DNA of 64,000 nt, taken from NCBI RefSeq assembly GCF_001956045.1, contig NZ_MRTH01000015.1, positions 124,001 to 188,000 of the forward strand. The letters run 5' to 3'. The notes beneath the pieces are model-generated. The model was not told the DNA's origin and did not search any database. It saw only the letters and a list, made by a program, of their open reading frames with translations. Source of the stretch: Paenibacillus sp. FSL H7-0331 (lineage in GTDB: Bacteria > Bacillota > Bacilli > Paenibacillales > NBRC-103111). The first letter of the stretch is position 1. Every line of letters starts with the position of its first letter. Shown here one piece after another: positions 52,828 to 61,691 of this stretch. Both the position numbers and the translations under genes were made by a program.

Positions 52828-53982
52828 CTAGGTGCTTGTGTGACCTTCAGTTTTACGGCTGGTGATAAGCAGTTGTACTCCGATCATCGCAACAATAATT
52901 ACAAGCATGGCGAGAAGGGCGGCCATATAGCTTCCACTGCTGTCATAAATCACTCCAATTAATAATGGACCCATCGCACCTATAATGTACCCGCCACACT
53001 GAGACATCGCCGACCATGCCCCAGCTTCCTCCGGGGTATCCGTCTCGACAATCGGCAGCATAAGGGCTAATGGAAATAATCCTCCTGCTCCAATTCCGAG
53101 GAATATTACAGCTGGCAGCATTGGCAGATGGAGTACTAACATAACAATCCCTACCAGCTCAGACACACTGCAAAAGATTAGAAAAAATCTTCGTTTACCC
53201 GTTCTGGATACTAAAAAGGGAATCGTTAATGATACAGGAATTTGAATAATGGTAAAAATCGTAAGGAGCATAGCCGAGCTTGCCGGGCCGTACCCAAAGC
53301 TATGTGCAATCGGTGAAATCCATGCCGTAAGAGAATAAAATATGCTTGCCATTAATCCAAAAAATATCGTTAACAGAATAGCTCCTTTATTACGGATAGG
53401 AAGCTTGGAACGTACGAAGCTTTCTTTATTAGCTCTATTTCGAAGAAAAACCGACCACACGATTACTGCAAGAACGCCTAAAATTGCCCAGCATGACAAG
53501 GTCAACGTTAAGCTGTGATGACTTCGATTGTATATAGGAATAGAAAATGCAGAAGCCAATGCGGCCCCTACGGTCATGGATGCGGAATAAATACTTACAA
53601 TACCGGGCTTTGTGGGGAAATACTTTTTAATAAATCCGGACAGCAGAGGTCCTGCCAAGCTGATCCCGATTCCGCCAACTAGAGCACTTACAACCAATAT
53701 AAAGACTGAGCTAACTACGCCCCGCAAAGCGGTTGCCCCAGTAATTAGTATTAATGCAATAAAAATGGTACGTTCAAGACCTACTCGATCACGTAGCGCT
53801 GTTGCCGCAGGTGCAAAAATCCCCATGCATAACACAGGGAATGTAGTAAGCAGACTTGCTGTTAGTCCACTCATTCCCAGATCACTTTGCATAGTACCAA
53901 TTAAAGGAGCAACAGATGTAATAATCGGTCTTAGATTTAAAGCTGCGATAAATATGGCTAACAATAAATAATAATTTTTCAT
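52828..53982 (-). CDS. MFS transporter, CynX/NimT (cyanate-type) family
   Basis: 384 residues from ATG 53982 (GGGAGG 8 bases upstream). About 12 hydrophobic segments. The start YYLLLAIFIAALNLRPIITS-VAPL is the CynX family signature, followed by GLTASLLTTFPVLCMGIFAP and the loop ATALRDRVGLERTIF. Members move small anions, nitroimidazoles or other compounds; the substrate is not readable. Divergent from the LysR gene at 54110, which is probably its regulator. Confidence 0.9.
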   Translation of the reverse strand: MKNYYLLLAIFIAALNLRPIITSVAPLIGTMQSDLGMSGLTASLLTTFPVLCMGIFAPAATALRDRVGLERTIFIALILITGATALRGVVSSVFILVVSALVGGIGISLAGPLLSGFIKKYFPTKPGIVSIYSASMTVGAALASAFSIPIYNRSHHSLTLTLSCWAILGVLAVIVWSVFLRNRANKESFVRSKLPIRNKGAILLTIFFGLMASIFYSLTAWISPIAHSFGYGPASSAMLLTIFTIIQIPVSLTIPFLVSRTGKRRFFLIFCSVSELVGIVMLVLHLPMLPAVIFLGIGAGGLFPLALMLPIVETDTPEEAGAWSAMSQCGGYIIGAMGPLLIGVIYDSSGSYMAALLAMLVIIVAMIGVQLLITSRKTEGHTST

Positions 53983-54109
53983 ATGCTCTGCCTCCCTCCT
54001 TCTTAGCTGTGTAACATTCATTCAAGTATATCGACTCAAATATCATTGTTCAATCCTATAATTTATATTATTATGATAGTAAAAAACTATCGATAAAAGG
54101 AGTCGTTGC

Positions 54110-55003
54110 ATGGACTCTCGAAATATACAATACTTTATGGCCGTATTTGAGCATCTTCATTTCACAAAGGCTGCCGAAAAGCTTGGAATCTCACAGCCTA
54201 CATTAAGTCAGCAAATTCGCATACTTGAAGCGGAATTAGGAACACCGCTTTTTGATCGCATCGGTAAAAAGGTTGTCGCAACTGAAGCCGGCAACCTCCT
54301 GCGGTTGTATGGAGTGAAGATGCTCCAAGCCGAACAGGATGCCAAAGATGCTATCAAAGAACTCCTGTCTGGCGAACGAGGAACCATTCGGCTAGCCGTG
54401 CTGCCCTCTGATTTGGATTTTCAGCTTGTTCCACTGTTCGTTCAATTTAAGATGAAATATCCTGACATCCAGCTGCAAGTTTTCTCTACTATACATGTAC
54501 AAGAAGAAGTGCTTAACCATAAAGTCGATATCGGTATTGGAATACAAGGTCCACCTGATAAAAGATTAATACAAGTTCCGCTTAGATCAGAGCCCTATTA
54601 TCTATACGCTAATTCAGCAAGCGAGCTCGCTAGCAAGAAGGAGATCACGCTGCAAGAACTGGAGCAGCATTCATTAGTTATGTATCCGAAAGGCTTTCTG
54701 GGTCGTGATTTGGTTGATAAGGTTTGCATAATTGAGGGGATTGAATTAGCTACAGTTATGGAGACCAGTTCAGCCATTTCACTGTTACAATTAGTTTCTG
54801 CTGGTGTAGGCGCTACTATACAGCCTAAAGAATTGCTTAAACAGCATCCAGAACGCACCGATATTGTAGCTATACCATTTACAGGACCAACGCCTGTACG
54901 TCATCTGGAGCTCATCTACTGTACGGATCGATTTATTAGCAGCTCTCATCGACTATTAACGGATGGGCTTATTGACTTCTTTGATGGAAAAAATAGTACA
55001 TAA
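54110..55003 (+). CDS. LysR family transcriptional regulator
   Basis: 297 residues. Helix-turn-helix: IQYFMAVFEHLHFTKAAEKL, GISQPTLSQQIRILEAELGT, PLFDRIGKKVVATEAGNLLR. Effector domain: GTIRLAVLPSDLDFQLVPLF, VLNHKVDIGIGIQGPPDKRL, SAISLLQLVSAGVGATIQPK. The form resembles CynR/CysL-type regulators. It is divergent from the CynX-like transporter with an 127-base intergenic region, the classical layout for a LysR activator and its target. GGAG before ATG. Confidence 0.92.
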   Translation: MDSRNIQYFMAVFEHLHFTKAAEKLGISQPTLSQQIRILEAELGTPLFDRIGKKVVATEAGNLLRLYGVKMLQAEQDAKDAIKELLSGERGTIRLAVLPSDLDFQLVPLFVQFKMKYPDIQLQVFSTIHVQEEVLNHKVDIGIGIQGPPDKRLIQVPLRSEPYYLYANSASELASKKEITLQELEQHSLVMYPKGFLGRDLVDKVCIIEGIELATVMETSSAISLLQLVSAGVGATIQPKELLKQHPERTDIVAIPFTGPTPVRHLELIYCTDRFISSSHRLLTDGLIDFFDGKNST

Positions 55004-55030
55004 ACTACGATCAACCACTTACGTAACAAT

Positions 55031-55075
55031 AAAAAACCCTTCCCAAGGTGACGTGTGTCAACGACCTGGGAAGGG
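55031..55075 (-). terminator. Intrinsic terminator after the surface-protein gene
   Basis: On the minus strand CCCTTCCCAGGT ... ACCTTGGGAAGGG (stem 55037-55075) followed by TTTTTT at 55031-55036. It lies 17 bases after the stop of the SLH protein. Confidence 0.88.
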
Positions 55076-55091
55076 ATGTGAGTTATGTCGC

Positions 55092-58000
55092 TTAATCAAT
55101 CAGTCCCGATTTTTGCAGCAGCTTCTTCACCATAATGGCTACTTCTCCTCGGGTGACGTTGCTCTTAGGCGCAAGTTCAGAGGCAGTCCGGCCTTGCACT
55201 ATTGCGGTCTTCAAGCATGCCGCGATGCTCTCCCGAGCATACTCCGCCGCTACGTTGCCATCCGCATAATTCGCAAACAGGGCCAGTGTCTGTTCACTAG
55301 TCATTGCAGGTGTCAGTCCGGTCAGCTTCATCCCCCGGGCAATGATGGTCATTGCCTGTTCCCGGGTAATCTTGGCCAGCGGCGCGAAGTTTGTTGAGCT
55401 ATAGCCGTCGATTAATCCGTATTCCTGCGCTGTTCCGATATACCCGGCATACCATTCCGATTGCGCCACATCGGTAAAATCGGTCTTACTGCTTCCCGGG
55501 GCCAATCCCAGAGCGCGCACCATGATGGCGGCAAATTCGGCCCTGGTGATGTCCCGGTCCGGTTGGAACGTTTCCTCTGTCACGCCATTGATGACCATCC
55601 GTGAACCCATATCGTTAACGGCCTCTCCGGACCAGTGATTCACTGCGTCGGAAAACTTCAGCGAATGCCGTACCGCAGTGTAAAGGCTGTTGGTCATGCT
55701 GTTGATGGCTGCGTAGTTACGGCCCTCTTTCACCATCATACGGGTAGGCACAGGATAGGACGAACCGTCCGAATTCACCACTACGCCGGTCGTGATTTGG
55801 CTCGGGCTCACGCCGTCCGGAATGGCGATGGCACGCTCCACATAACTGTTAAAACGATGAATAACGACGTTCTTGCCGTTATAGGAGACTGTCACCGTGA
55901 ACTCGACGGGAGCAACCATGACAGTAAACCCTGCTTCTCTTCCTGAATCCGCCACAAGACTTGCTGCCGCTGCATCTGCTTTGGCAATTTCCACCTGTAC
56001 GGTTAGCTCGCCCAAGTCCGCGCCGGCTCCCAATTGAGCCGCTGCTTCCTTGACGGGCAAATCGCCAGCTTTGAACTTGTACGAGGCTGACGGAGTGATG
56101 AATTCCAGCGCCGCAGACTCGTCCTCCAACTTCTTCAGCATATCTCCGGTCAGCTTGCCGACGATGACGTCCGAATCAACTGTAATCGGAATCGTGATGA
56201 CGACGCCAGCCTCTTCGATCTGCAGCTTCTGCTCAAGCCAGGCTTGATCGATTGTAATCGTGCTCACCGTTCGGTTGCCTACCTTCACTGTGTCGATAGT
56301 ACCAATTTTCTCCTCTTTACCGTTTATGGTAATTGTGTATTCATTTGGTTTCGACCCGGTTGTTGGAGTTGGCGCAGCGCCATTTTTTTTGCTTCCTCCG
56401 TTGCTCCCGTTGTTCCCGGATCCGCCGGCTTGGATGACAACCAAGCTTACATTGGCTGTTGCAGTGCCATACGTGCTATAGGTGCCATAGGTGCCGTAGG
56501 TGACGGTAATCACAGACGTGTGCGTGCCTATTCCCAATCCCGGCGCAGGCTGTAGCATCCAGCTGGTGATGCTGCCTCCCGCTGTTACGGTACTGCCACT
56601 GCCTCCAACGGTGAATTTACTTGTGTCGCTGGAGTAAACAGCGGTGATCACCGCGTCGCCCGTTCCGCTGTTGACGATGGTCAGTGCTCCAGCTTCCGGC
56701 TGCGCATACCCGACTCTGACTTCACTGAAGGTTGGCGCGGCTACGTGTAACACAGAATTCGCAACCGGAGCAGGCGTCCACTTCGCATACAATGTTATAT
56801 CGCCGATTCCGCTTATCGTATCCGCAGCAAAGTTCCACGCATTGATGCTGTCCGCTTCCTTGTACCATCCGCCAAACGTATAGCCCGGCCGCGTCGGTGT
56901 TGTAGGTGCAGTGATCGTTTCTCCAGTCTTTGCTTGAATCGATGCTACCCCGCCGCCCCCCTGACTGTCAAAGGTTACTGTGTAGGTATTCGGCGTCCAC
57001 TTCGCGTACAACGTCAAATCCCGGCTCGACTTATCCGAAGTAAAGTTCCACTCCGTCTTGTATGCCGCTTCCTTGTACCATCCACTTAAGGTATATCCCT
57101 GCCGTGTCGGTGCTGTCGGTGCTGTAACCTTGTCCCCCACAATGATACGGCTGATCGGTGCTACATCGCCGCCTCCTTGACTGTCGAAAGTTAACGTATA
57201 GGTATCCGGCGGCGTCACCTTCCGGATGCGGTTATTATTCGTATCGGCTATATAGAGATTGCCACTGCTGTCCAACACCAACCCGCCAGGTTTATTGAAA
57301 AAAGAGAGCGCGGCAGAGCCGTTGTTTCCAACGGAATAATCCCCCATATACCCAGTACCCGCGCCCGCTACATGGTCGATCTGCCCCGCCGTATTTACTA
57401 TCCGGATTTGATGATTATACTTATCGGCTATATACACATTGCCGCTGCTGTCCACCGCTACATCACTAGGACCCTTTAAATCCGCAGACTTCGCATCCAT
57501 TTTCTTCCCATTCCAATTGTATCCGCTGGTTCCGGTGCCTGCGATCGTAGTAATCTTGCCGCTCGCATCGACCTTCCGAATGCGGTTATTATCCGAGTCA
57601 GCTATATACACATTGCCGCTGCCGTCCACCGCCACTCCTCTTGGAAAGGTCAACCTCGCAGACGTCGCTGGCCCGTTGTCTCCGCTATATCCCGGATACC
57701 CGGAGCCCGCTATCGTGCTGATCTGCCCGCTGGCGTCTACTTTCCGGATACTGTGATTATATGAATCGGCTATATACACATTACCGCTGCCATACACCGC
57801 TATTCCAACCGGTAAGCTCAGCTGGGCAGAAGTTGCCCCGCCGTTGTCACCGCCATATCCCGGTGTGCCGTTACCCGCTATCGAGTCGATCCTCCCGCTT
57901 GGATCAACTTTCCGAATGCGGTTATTTTCCGTATCGGCTATGTATACATTGCCGCTGCTGTCTACCGCTATTCCGCCCGGACTATCCAACTGGGCGGATA

Positions 58001-60833
58001 CCGCCGCACCGTTGTCTCCGCTGTATCCCGCCGCACCGGTTCCCGCTATAGTGGTAATCGTTCCGCTTGGATCAACTTTCCGGATGCGATGATTATTCGT
58101 ATCGGCTATGTAGATATTGCCGCTGCCGTCTATCGCCGCTTTACCGGGATAATTCAATTGGGCAGAAGCAGCTGCACCATTGTCCCCGCTGAATCCGTTG
58201 TCGCCTGTGCCCGCTATCACACCACCGATTTTATACTCCGAAGGTCTCCACTTCGCATACAGTACGATAAATCCATTAACCGTATCTGTGGCAAAGTTCC
58301 ATTCATTGGTGCAAGCCGCGTCCTTACACCACCCGTCAAAAATATCTTCAAACCGTGCTCTAGGTGCTGTCGGCGCCGTGATCGTAGCTCCCGCGATTGC
58401 AAAGTCGTACGGCTCTACCGTACCGCCTCCCTGACTGTCAAAGGTCACAGCAAATGTTTCTACAGGCGGCGTCATCTTCCGGATTCGGTAATTGCCGCTA
58501 TCCGCTATATACACATTGCCACTGTCATCCACCACAACTCCGTAAGGATCACTAAGCTTAGCGGACGAAGCCGGCCCGTTGTCTCCACTCAATGCCTTAT
58601 CGCCGGTGCCTGCGATCGTGTCAATCTTCCCGCTCGCATCTATCATCCGAATGCGGTTGTTGCCACTATCGGCTATATACACATTACCGCTTGCGTCAGC
58701 CGCCACTCCAATGGGTGCTTTCAGCTTGGCTAACGTCGCCAGCCCCTTATCTCCGCTGTATCCACCAGTGAGTCCGCCAGTGCCCGCTATCGTGCTGATC
58801 TGCCCGCTCTTATTCACCTTACGGATGCTATGATTACCCAGATCAGCTATATACACATTGCCGCTGCTGTCCAACGCCACTCCATAAGGAAGTCTCAACT
58901 CGGCAGATGTCGCCGGTCCGTTGTCCCCGCTATATCCAAATTGGGAGCTCCCCGCTATTGTCGTAATCTTCCCACTCGTATCAATCTTCCGAATACGGTT
59001 GTTAAGCGTATCGGCTATATACACATTGCCGCTGCTGTCTGCCGCCACTCCGTGGGGCTGATTCAGTTGGGCAGTCGTTCCCGCAACATTGTCCTTATTG
59101 TATCCTCCCGTACCGGTACCCGCGATCGTGCTGATCTTTCCACTAGCATCCACTTTACGGATGCGGTGGTTATCACGATCAGCTATATAGACATTGCCAC
59201 TGCTGTCTACAGCCACTCCTTTAGGATAATTCAATTGGGCCGATGTCGCGGCACCACCATCCCCACTGTACCCACTTACTCCGGTACCGGCTATCGTGCT
59301 GATCTGCCCGCTTGCATCAATCTTCCGGACGCGGTGATCCCCAGTATCCACGATATAGAAATTGCCGCTGCTATCTAACGCCATTCCAAACGGGCTTCTG
59401 AGCTTGGCGGACACTGCCGCACCACCATCCCCACTGTATCCAAACTCGGTGCCTGCGAACGTGTCGATTTTTCTCATAATGACACTCGTCCTCACCGTCC
59501 ACTTCGCATACAAAGTGATGTCCCCTGTCACCTTATCCGCGGCAAAATCCCACGCATTCGTGAAAGTCGCCTCCTTGTACCACCCGCCAAAAATATAGCC
59601 TGTCCTTGTCGGCTCTGTCGGCGCTGTGATTGCCGTTCCCGTTCTTAAATTGTTGATTGGCATTACTGTGCCGCTTCCCTGACTGTCAAAAGTCACCGTG
59701 TAGATGGACACTATGGATGGCGTCAGCTTCCGAATACGGTGATTATCACGATCAGCAACATAAACATTGCCACTGCTATCCACCGTCAGTCCGCCAGGGT
59801 ACTTCAGCTGGGCAGACGTCGCCTCACCGTTATCACCGCTGTATCCGGCAGTGCCGTTGCCCGCAATCGTATCGATCTGCCCGCTTGGATCTATCTTCCG
59901 GATACTATGATTAGATCTGTCAGTTATATAGACACTACCGCTGCTGTCCAACGCTACTCCTCTGGGCATGTTCAACTCGGCAGACGTCGCCACCCCCTTG
60001 TCACCGCTGTATCCGGCAGTGTTGGTACCCGCTATCGTGGTGATCTTCCCGCTCGCATCTACCTTTCGGATGCGGTGATTATTCATATCGGCTATATAGA
60101 CATTGCCGCCGCTGTCCACTGCCACTCCGACGGGACCATTCAACTGAGCAGACGTCGCCGCGCCGTTATCCCCGCTGTATCCTGCGGTTCCGACACCCGC
60201 TATCGTGCTGATCTTGCCGCTCGTATTGATCTTCCGGATTCGGTGATTGCCATAATCAGCTATGTAGACATTGCCGCTGCCGTCCACTGCTATTCCGCTT
60301 GGATCTTTCAACAGTGCAGACGTCGCCGTAGCGTTATCTCCACCGTATCCGGCAGTACCGGTACCCGCTATCGTGGTGATCTTCCCGCTCGCATCTACCT
60401 TTCGGATGCGGTGATTGCCACTATCGGCTATATAGACATTGCCGCTGCCGTCTGTCGCAATTCCACCAGGATTTCTGAAACTGGCAGACGTCGCCGCACC
60501 GTTGTCCCCACTGTATCCTGCAACTCCGTTGCCCGCGAGCAAGGTGATCTGTCCGCTTGCGTCAATCTGTCGGATGCGGTGATTCTCCGTGTCGGCTATA
60601 TAGAAATTGCCGCTGCCATACACCGCTACTCCAACCGGATTCTTGAGCAAGGCAGCCGCTGCCGGACCGTTGTCACCACTGTATCCGCCAGTGCCGGTGC
60701 CTGCTATCGTATCGATTGTATAGATAGTTTTTTGCGCAGCCGCCCTCGCCGTCCCGTCGAAACCAGGCATCATACCGATAAATAGAACGACAATTAATAA
60801 CAAAGCTATACTTCTCTTATATATCCTATTCAT
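55092..60833 (-). CDS. Giant S-layer-anchored NHL-propeller surface protein
   Basis: 1913 residues. Signal peptide MNRIYKRSIALLLIVVLFIG to about residue 32. Three blocks of six NHL repeats (about residues 38-376, 455-790, 870-1208), each unit 55-58 residues of the form AGTGxxGYSGDNGxATSAxL...GVAVDSSGNVYIAD...NHRIRKVD. The blocks are separated by single InlB-type repeats (YTVTFDSQGGG ... GWYKE ... LYAKW), with two more after block 3. Then an Ig-like segment, a Gly/Asn/Ser linker near 1490, a domain of unknown type (about 1520-1700) and three SLH domains at the end, with the motifs ITRAE, ITREQ and VTRGE. SLH domains bind secondary cell-wall polymer, so the protein is displayed on the cell surface, probably for binding a glycan or protein. 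No catalytic motif seen. Confidence 0.92.
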   Translation of the reverse strand: MNRIYKRSIALLLIVVLFIGMMPGFDGTARAAAQKTIYTIDTIAGTGTGGYSGDNGPAAAALLKNPVGVAVYGSGNFYIADTENHRIRQIDASGQITLLAGNGVAGYSGDNGAATSASFRNPGGIATDGSGNVYIADSGNHRIRKVDASGKITTIAGTGTAGYGGDNATATSALLKDPSGIAVDGSGNVYIADYGNHRIRKINTSGKISTIAGVGTAGYSGDNGAATSAQLNGPVGVAVDSGGNVYIADMNNHRIRKVDASGKITTIAGTNTAGYSGDKGVATSAELNMPRGVALDSSGSVYITDRSNHSIRKIDPSGQIDTIAGNGTAGYSGDNGEATSAQLKYPGGLTVDSSGNVYVADRDNHRIRKLTPSIVSIYTVTFDSQGSGTVMPINNLRTGTAITAPTEPTRTGYIFGGWYKEATFTNAWDFAADKVTGDITLYAKWTVRTSVIMRKIDTFAGTEFGYSGDGGAAVSAKLRSPFGMALDSSGNFYIVDTGDHRVRKIDASGQISTIAGTGVSGYSGDGGAATSAQLNYPKGVAVDSSGNVYIADRDNHRIRKVDASGKISTIAGTGTGGYNKDNVAGTTAQLNQPHGVAADSSGNVYIADTLNNRIRKIDTSGKITTIAGSSQFGYSGDNGPATSAELRLPYGVALDSSGNVYIADLGNHSIRKVNKSGQISTIAGTGGLTGGYSGDKGLATLAKLKAPIGVAADASGNVYIADSGNNRIRMIDASGKIDTIAGTGDKALSGDNGPASSAKLSDPYGVVVDDSGNVYIADSGNYRIRKMTPPVETFAVTFDSQGGGTVEPYDFAIAGATITAPTAPRARFEDIFDGWCKDAACTNEWNFATDTVNGFIVLYAKWRPSEYKIGGVIAGTGDNGFSGDNGAAASAQLNYPGKAAIDGSGNIYIADTNNHRIRKVDPSGTITTIAGTGAAGYSGDNGAAVSAQLDSPGGIAVDSSGNVYIADTENNRIRKVDPSGRIDSIAGNGTPGYGGDNGGATSAQLSLPVGIAVYGSGNVYIADSYNHSIRKVDASGQISTIAGSGYPGYSGDNGPATSARLTFPRGVAVDGSGNVYIADSDNNRIRKVDASGKITTIAGTGTSGYNWNGKKMDAKSADLKGPSDVAVDSSGNVYIADKYNHQIRIVNTAGQIDHVAGAGTGYMGDYSVGNNGSAALSFFNKPGGLVLDSSGNLYIADTNNNRIRKVTPPDTYTLTFDSQGGGDVAPISRIIVGDKVTAPTAPTRQGYTLSGWYKEAAYKTEWNFTSDKSSRDLTLYAKWTPNTYTVTFDSQGGGGVASIQAKTGETITAPTTPTRPGYTFGGWYKEADSINAWNFAADTISGIGDITLYAKWTPAPVANSVLHVAAPTFSEVRVGYAQPEAGALTIVNSGTGDAVITAVYSSDTSKFTVGGSGSTVTAGGSITSWMLQPAPGLGIGTHTSVITVTYGTYGTYSTYGTATANVSLVVIQAGGSGNNGSNGGSKKNGAAPTPTTGSKPNEYTITINGKEEKIGTIDTVKVGNRTVSTITIDQAWLEQKLQIEEAGVVITIPITVDSDVIVGKLTGDMLKKLEDESAALEFITPSASYKFKAGDLPVKEAAAQLGAGADLGELTVQVEIAKADAAAASLVADSGREAGFTVMVAPVEFTVTVSYNGKNVVIHRFNSYVERAIAIPDGVSPSQITTGVVVNSDGSSYPVPTRMMVKEGRNYAAINSMTNSLYTAVRHSLKFSDAVNHWSGEAVNDMGSRMVINGVTEETFQPDRDITRAEFAAIMVRALGLAPGSSKTDFTDVAQSEWYAGYIGTAQEYGLIDGYSSTNFAPLAKITREQAMTIIARGMKLTGLTPAMTSEQTLALFANYADGNVAAEYARESIAACLKTAIVQGRTASELAPKSNVTRGEVAIMVKKLLQKSGLID
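56760..57208 (-). repeat. Two tandem InlB B-type repeats
   Basis: Two copies of the TYTLTFDSQGGG ... PTRQGYTLSGWYKEA ... LYAKWTPN unit, about 80 residues each. Single copies also lie between the NHL blocks at about 59470-59706 and 58224-58463. In Listeria internalins this fold makes a rigid spacer. Confidence 0.8.
57209..58223 (-). repeat. NHL block 3: six coding repeats of about 170 bases
   Basis: Six units begin at GVIAGTGDNG, ITTIAGTGAAG, IDSIAGNGTPG, ISTIAGSGYPG, ITTIAGTGTSG and IDHVAGAGTG. The last two are the most diverged, one with a WNGKKMD insertion. The set would fold into one six-bladed propeller. Confidence 0.85.
58464..59469 (-). repeat. NHL block 2: six coding repeats of about 168 bases
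   Basis: Units begin IDTFAGTEFG, ISTIAGTGVSG, ISTIAGTGTGG, ITTIAGSSQFG, ISTIAGTGGLTGG and IDTIAGTGDKA. Six blades, then an InlB repeat. DNA identity between units is high, so assembly errors are possible. Confidence 0.85.
59707..60720 (-). repeat. NHL block 1: six coding repeats of about 168 bases
   Basis: Units begin IDTIAGTGTGG, ITLLAGNGVAG, ITTIAGTGTAG, ISTIAGVGTAG, ITTIAGTNTAG and IDTIAGNGTAG. They are followed by TPSIVS and the first InlB repeat. Six blades. Confidence 0.85.
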
Positions 60834-61392
60834 TTACTGCTGCCTCCCGAAAATTTATCTATTTTCCTTTCGTCAACCTTGCCGGTCAGGATTCTCCTGT
60901 AGGCACACTGTGAATTACGTTTGTCATCTCTTGTCTAATTCTTTTCCAGTTCCAACTTACGAATCTCAACACATTCTTCAACTCCTTCTTGATTTATTGG
61001 CTATTCCCAAGCTTCATCCTATACTGCAACCTTGCAACCGGTAACGGATGCATCCTCCTGCACGGAAGCCAACTAGACTACCCATTCCTCAGCTTGATTA
61101 GGGGTCACTATCAACTGTTTATTATAAAGAAGCTGTCTCCCAAAATTCTCACAAATGTCGAATTCGGTCGAAAAAGAAGGCGCGGTCCATAGCCAGGTAT
61201 CCCATGTAGCACTTATTATTATTTGGACAAAAATAAGGGGCAATCTGATCCGATGCGGAACGAATTAAAGCAAAACAAAAAGGCCTGAGCCCGGAAAATT
61301 CCGGAATCAGACCTTTTAGTTGCCTAATGTAATAAAGCGTTTACCTTTGTAGAATCACTTCACTATTAGAGAAGGGCGCTTTCGTTTTAATA
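60834..61392. other. Gene-poor region upstream of the surface-protein gene
   Basis: About 560 bases. It must hold the promoter of the surface-protein gene on the minus strand, which I cannot fix. A plus-strand frame at 60989-61192 has no ribosome site and no recognisable motif. A hairpin at 61277-61317 is the only clear element. The composition hints at decayed sequence, but no parent gene is recognised. Confidence 0.4.
61277..61317. terminator. Bidirectional terminator-like hairpin
   Basis: AAAAGGCCTGAGCCCGG and CCGGAATCAGACCTTTT form a near-perfect stem with a GAAAATT-type loop, A-rich on one side and T-rich on the other. It lies 76 bases after the stop of the 72-residue gene on the minus strand and could end that transcript. 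Confidence 0.7.
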
Positions 61393-61611
61393 TCATGTAG
61401 GGTGCGGATAGCAGGACGGAAAAGGATGAATATCCTGAACCTGTGCAAAAGTATAGTGCATGGTTGCAAATTGGGAGTGGTACATATATTGAAGTACAAA
61501 TATTTGGCCATTATGCATTCCGCATAAAATGCCGGAAACCCCTTGGCCGGTCGCCAAGGAAACACCTACCGGCCGGCCAATCAAAGACATGGCTTTCTGC
61601 TGCCAGGGCAC
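61393..61611 (-). CDS. Small conserved-looking protein, 72 residues, function unknown
   Basis: GTG start at 61611 with GGAGGG exactly 7 bases upstream, which makes it a convincing gene despite its size. The sequence MSLIGRPVGVSLATGQGVSG, ILCGMHNGQIFVLQYMYHSQ, FATMHYTFAQVQDIHPFPSC alternates beta strands and turns in the way of a small Sm-like or SH3-like barrel, and ends with a Tyr/His/Pro-rich tail. No signal peptide or membrane segment. I do not recognise the family with certainty. It stands alone between a terminator-like hairpin and the ankyrin gene. Confidence 0.65.
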   Translation of the reverse strand: MPWQQKAMSLIGRPVGVSLATGQGVSGILCGMHNGQIFVLQYMYHSQFATMHYTFAQVQDIHPFPSCYPHPT

Positions 61612-61691
61612 TGGTGATCCCTCCTCGAATCAGCATATGAGAAATCCGCCCTGAGTGTTACCGGTGTCTTGTGAATATAAAGTCTTAAATG

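Noticed and set aside
57209..60720. Repeats that could look like a CRISPR array
   Set aside because: The units are about 168 bases, in frame, diverged at silent sites and encode NHL blades; there are no unique spacers or cas genes.
59739..60785. 348-codon plus-strand frame opposite NHL block 1, and similar frames at 58089-58733 and 58830-59378
   Set aside because: They are complements of the repeated NHL codons; the translation repeats IGYIDIAAAVHRHS and the like only because the coding strand repeats.
60989..61192. 67-codon plus-strand frame upstream of the surface-protein gene
   Set aside because: No ribosome site, no motif and composition like non-coding DNA.
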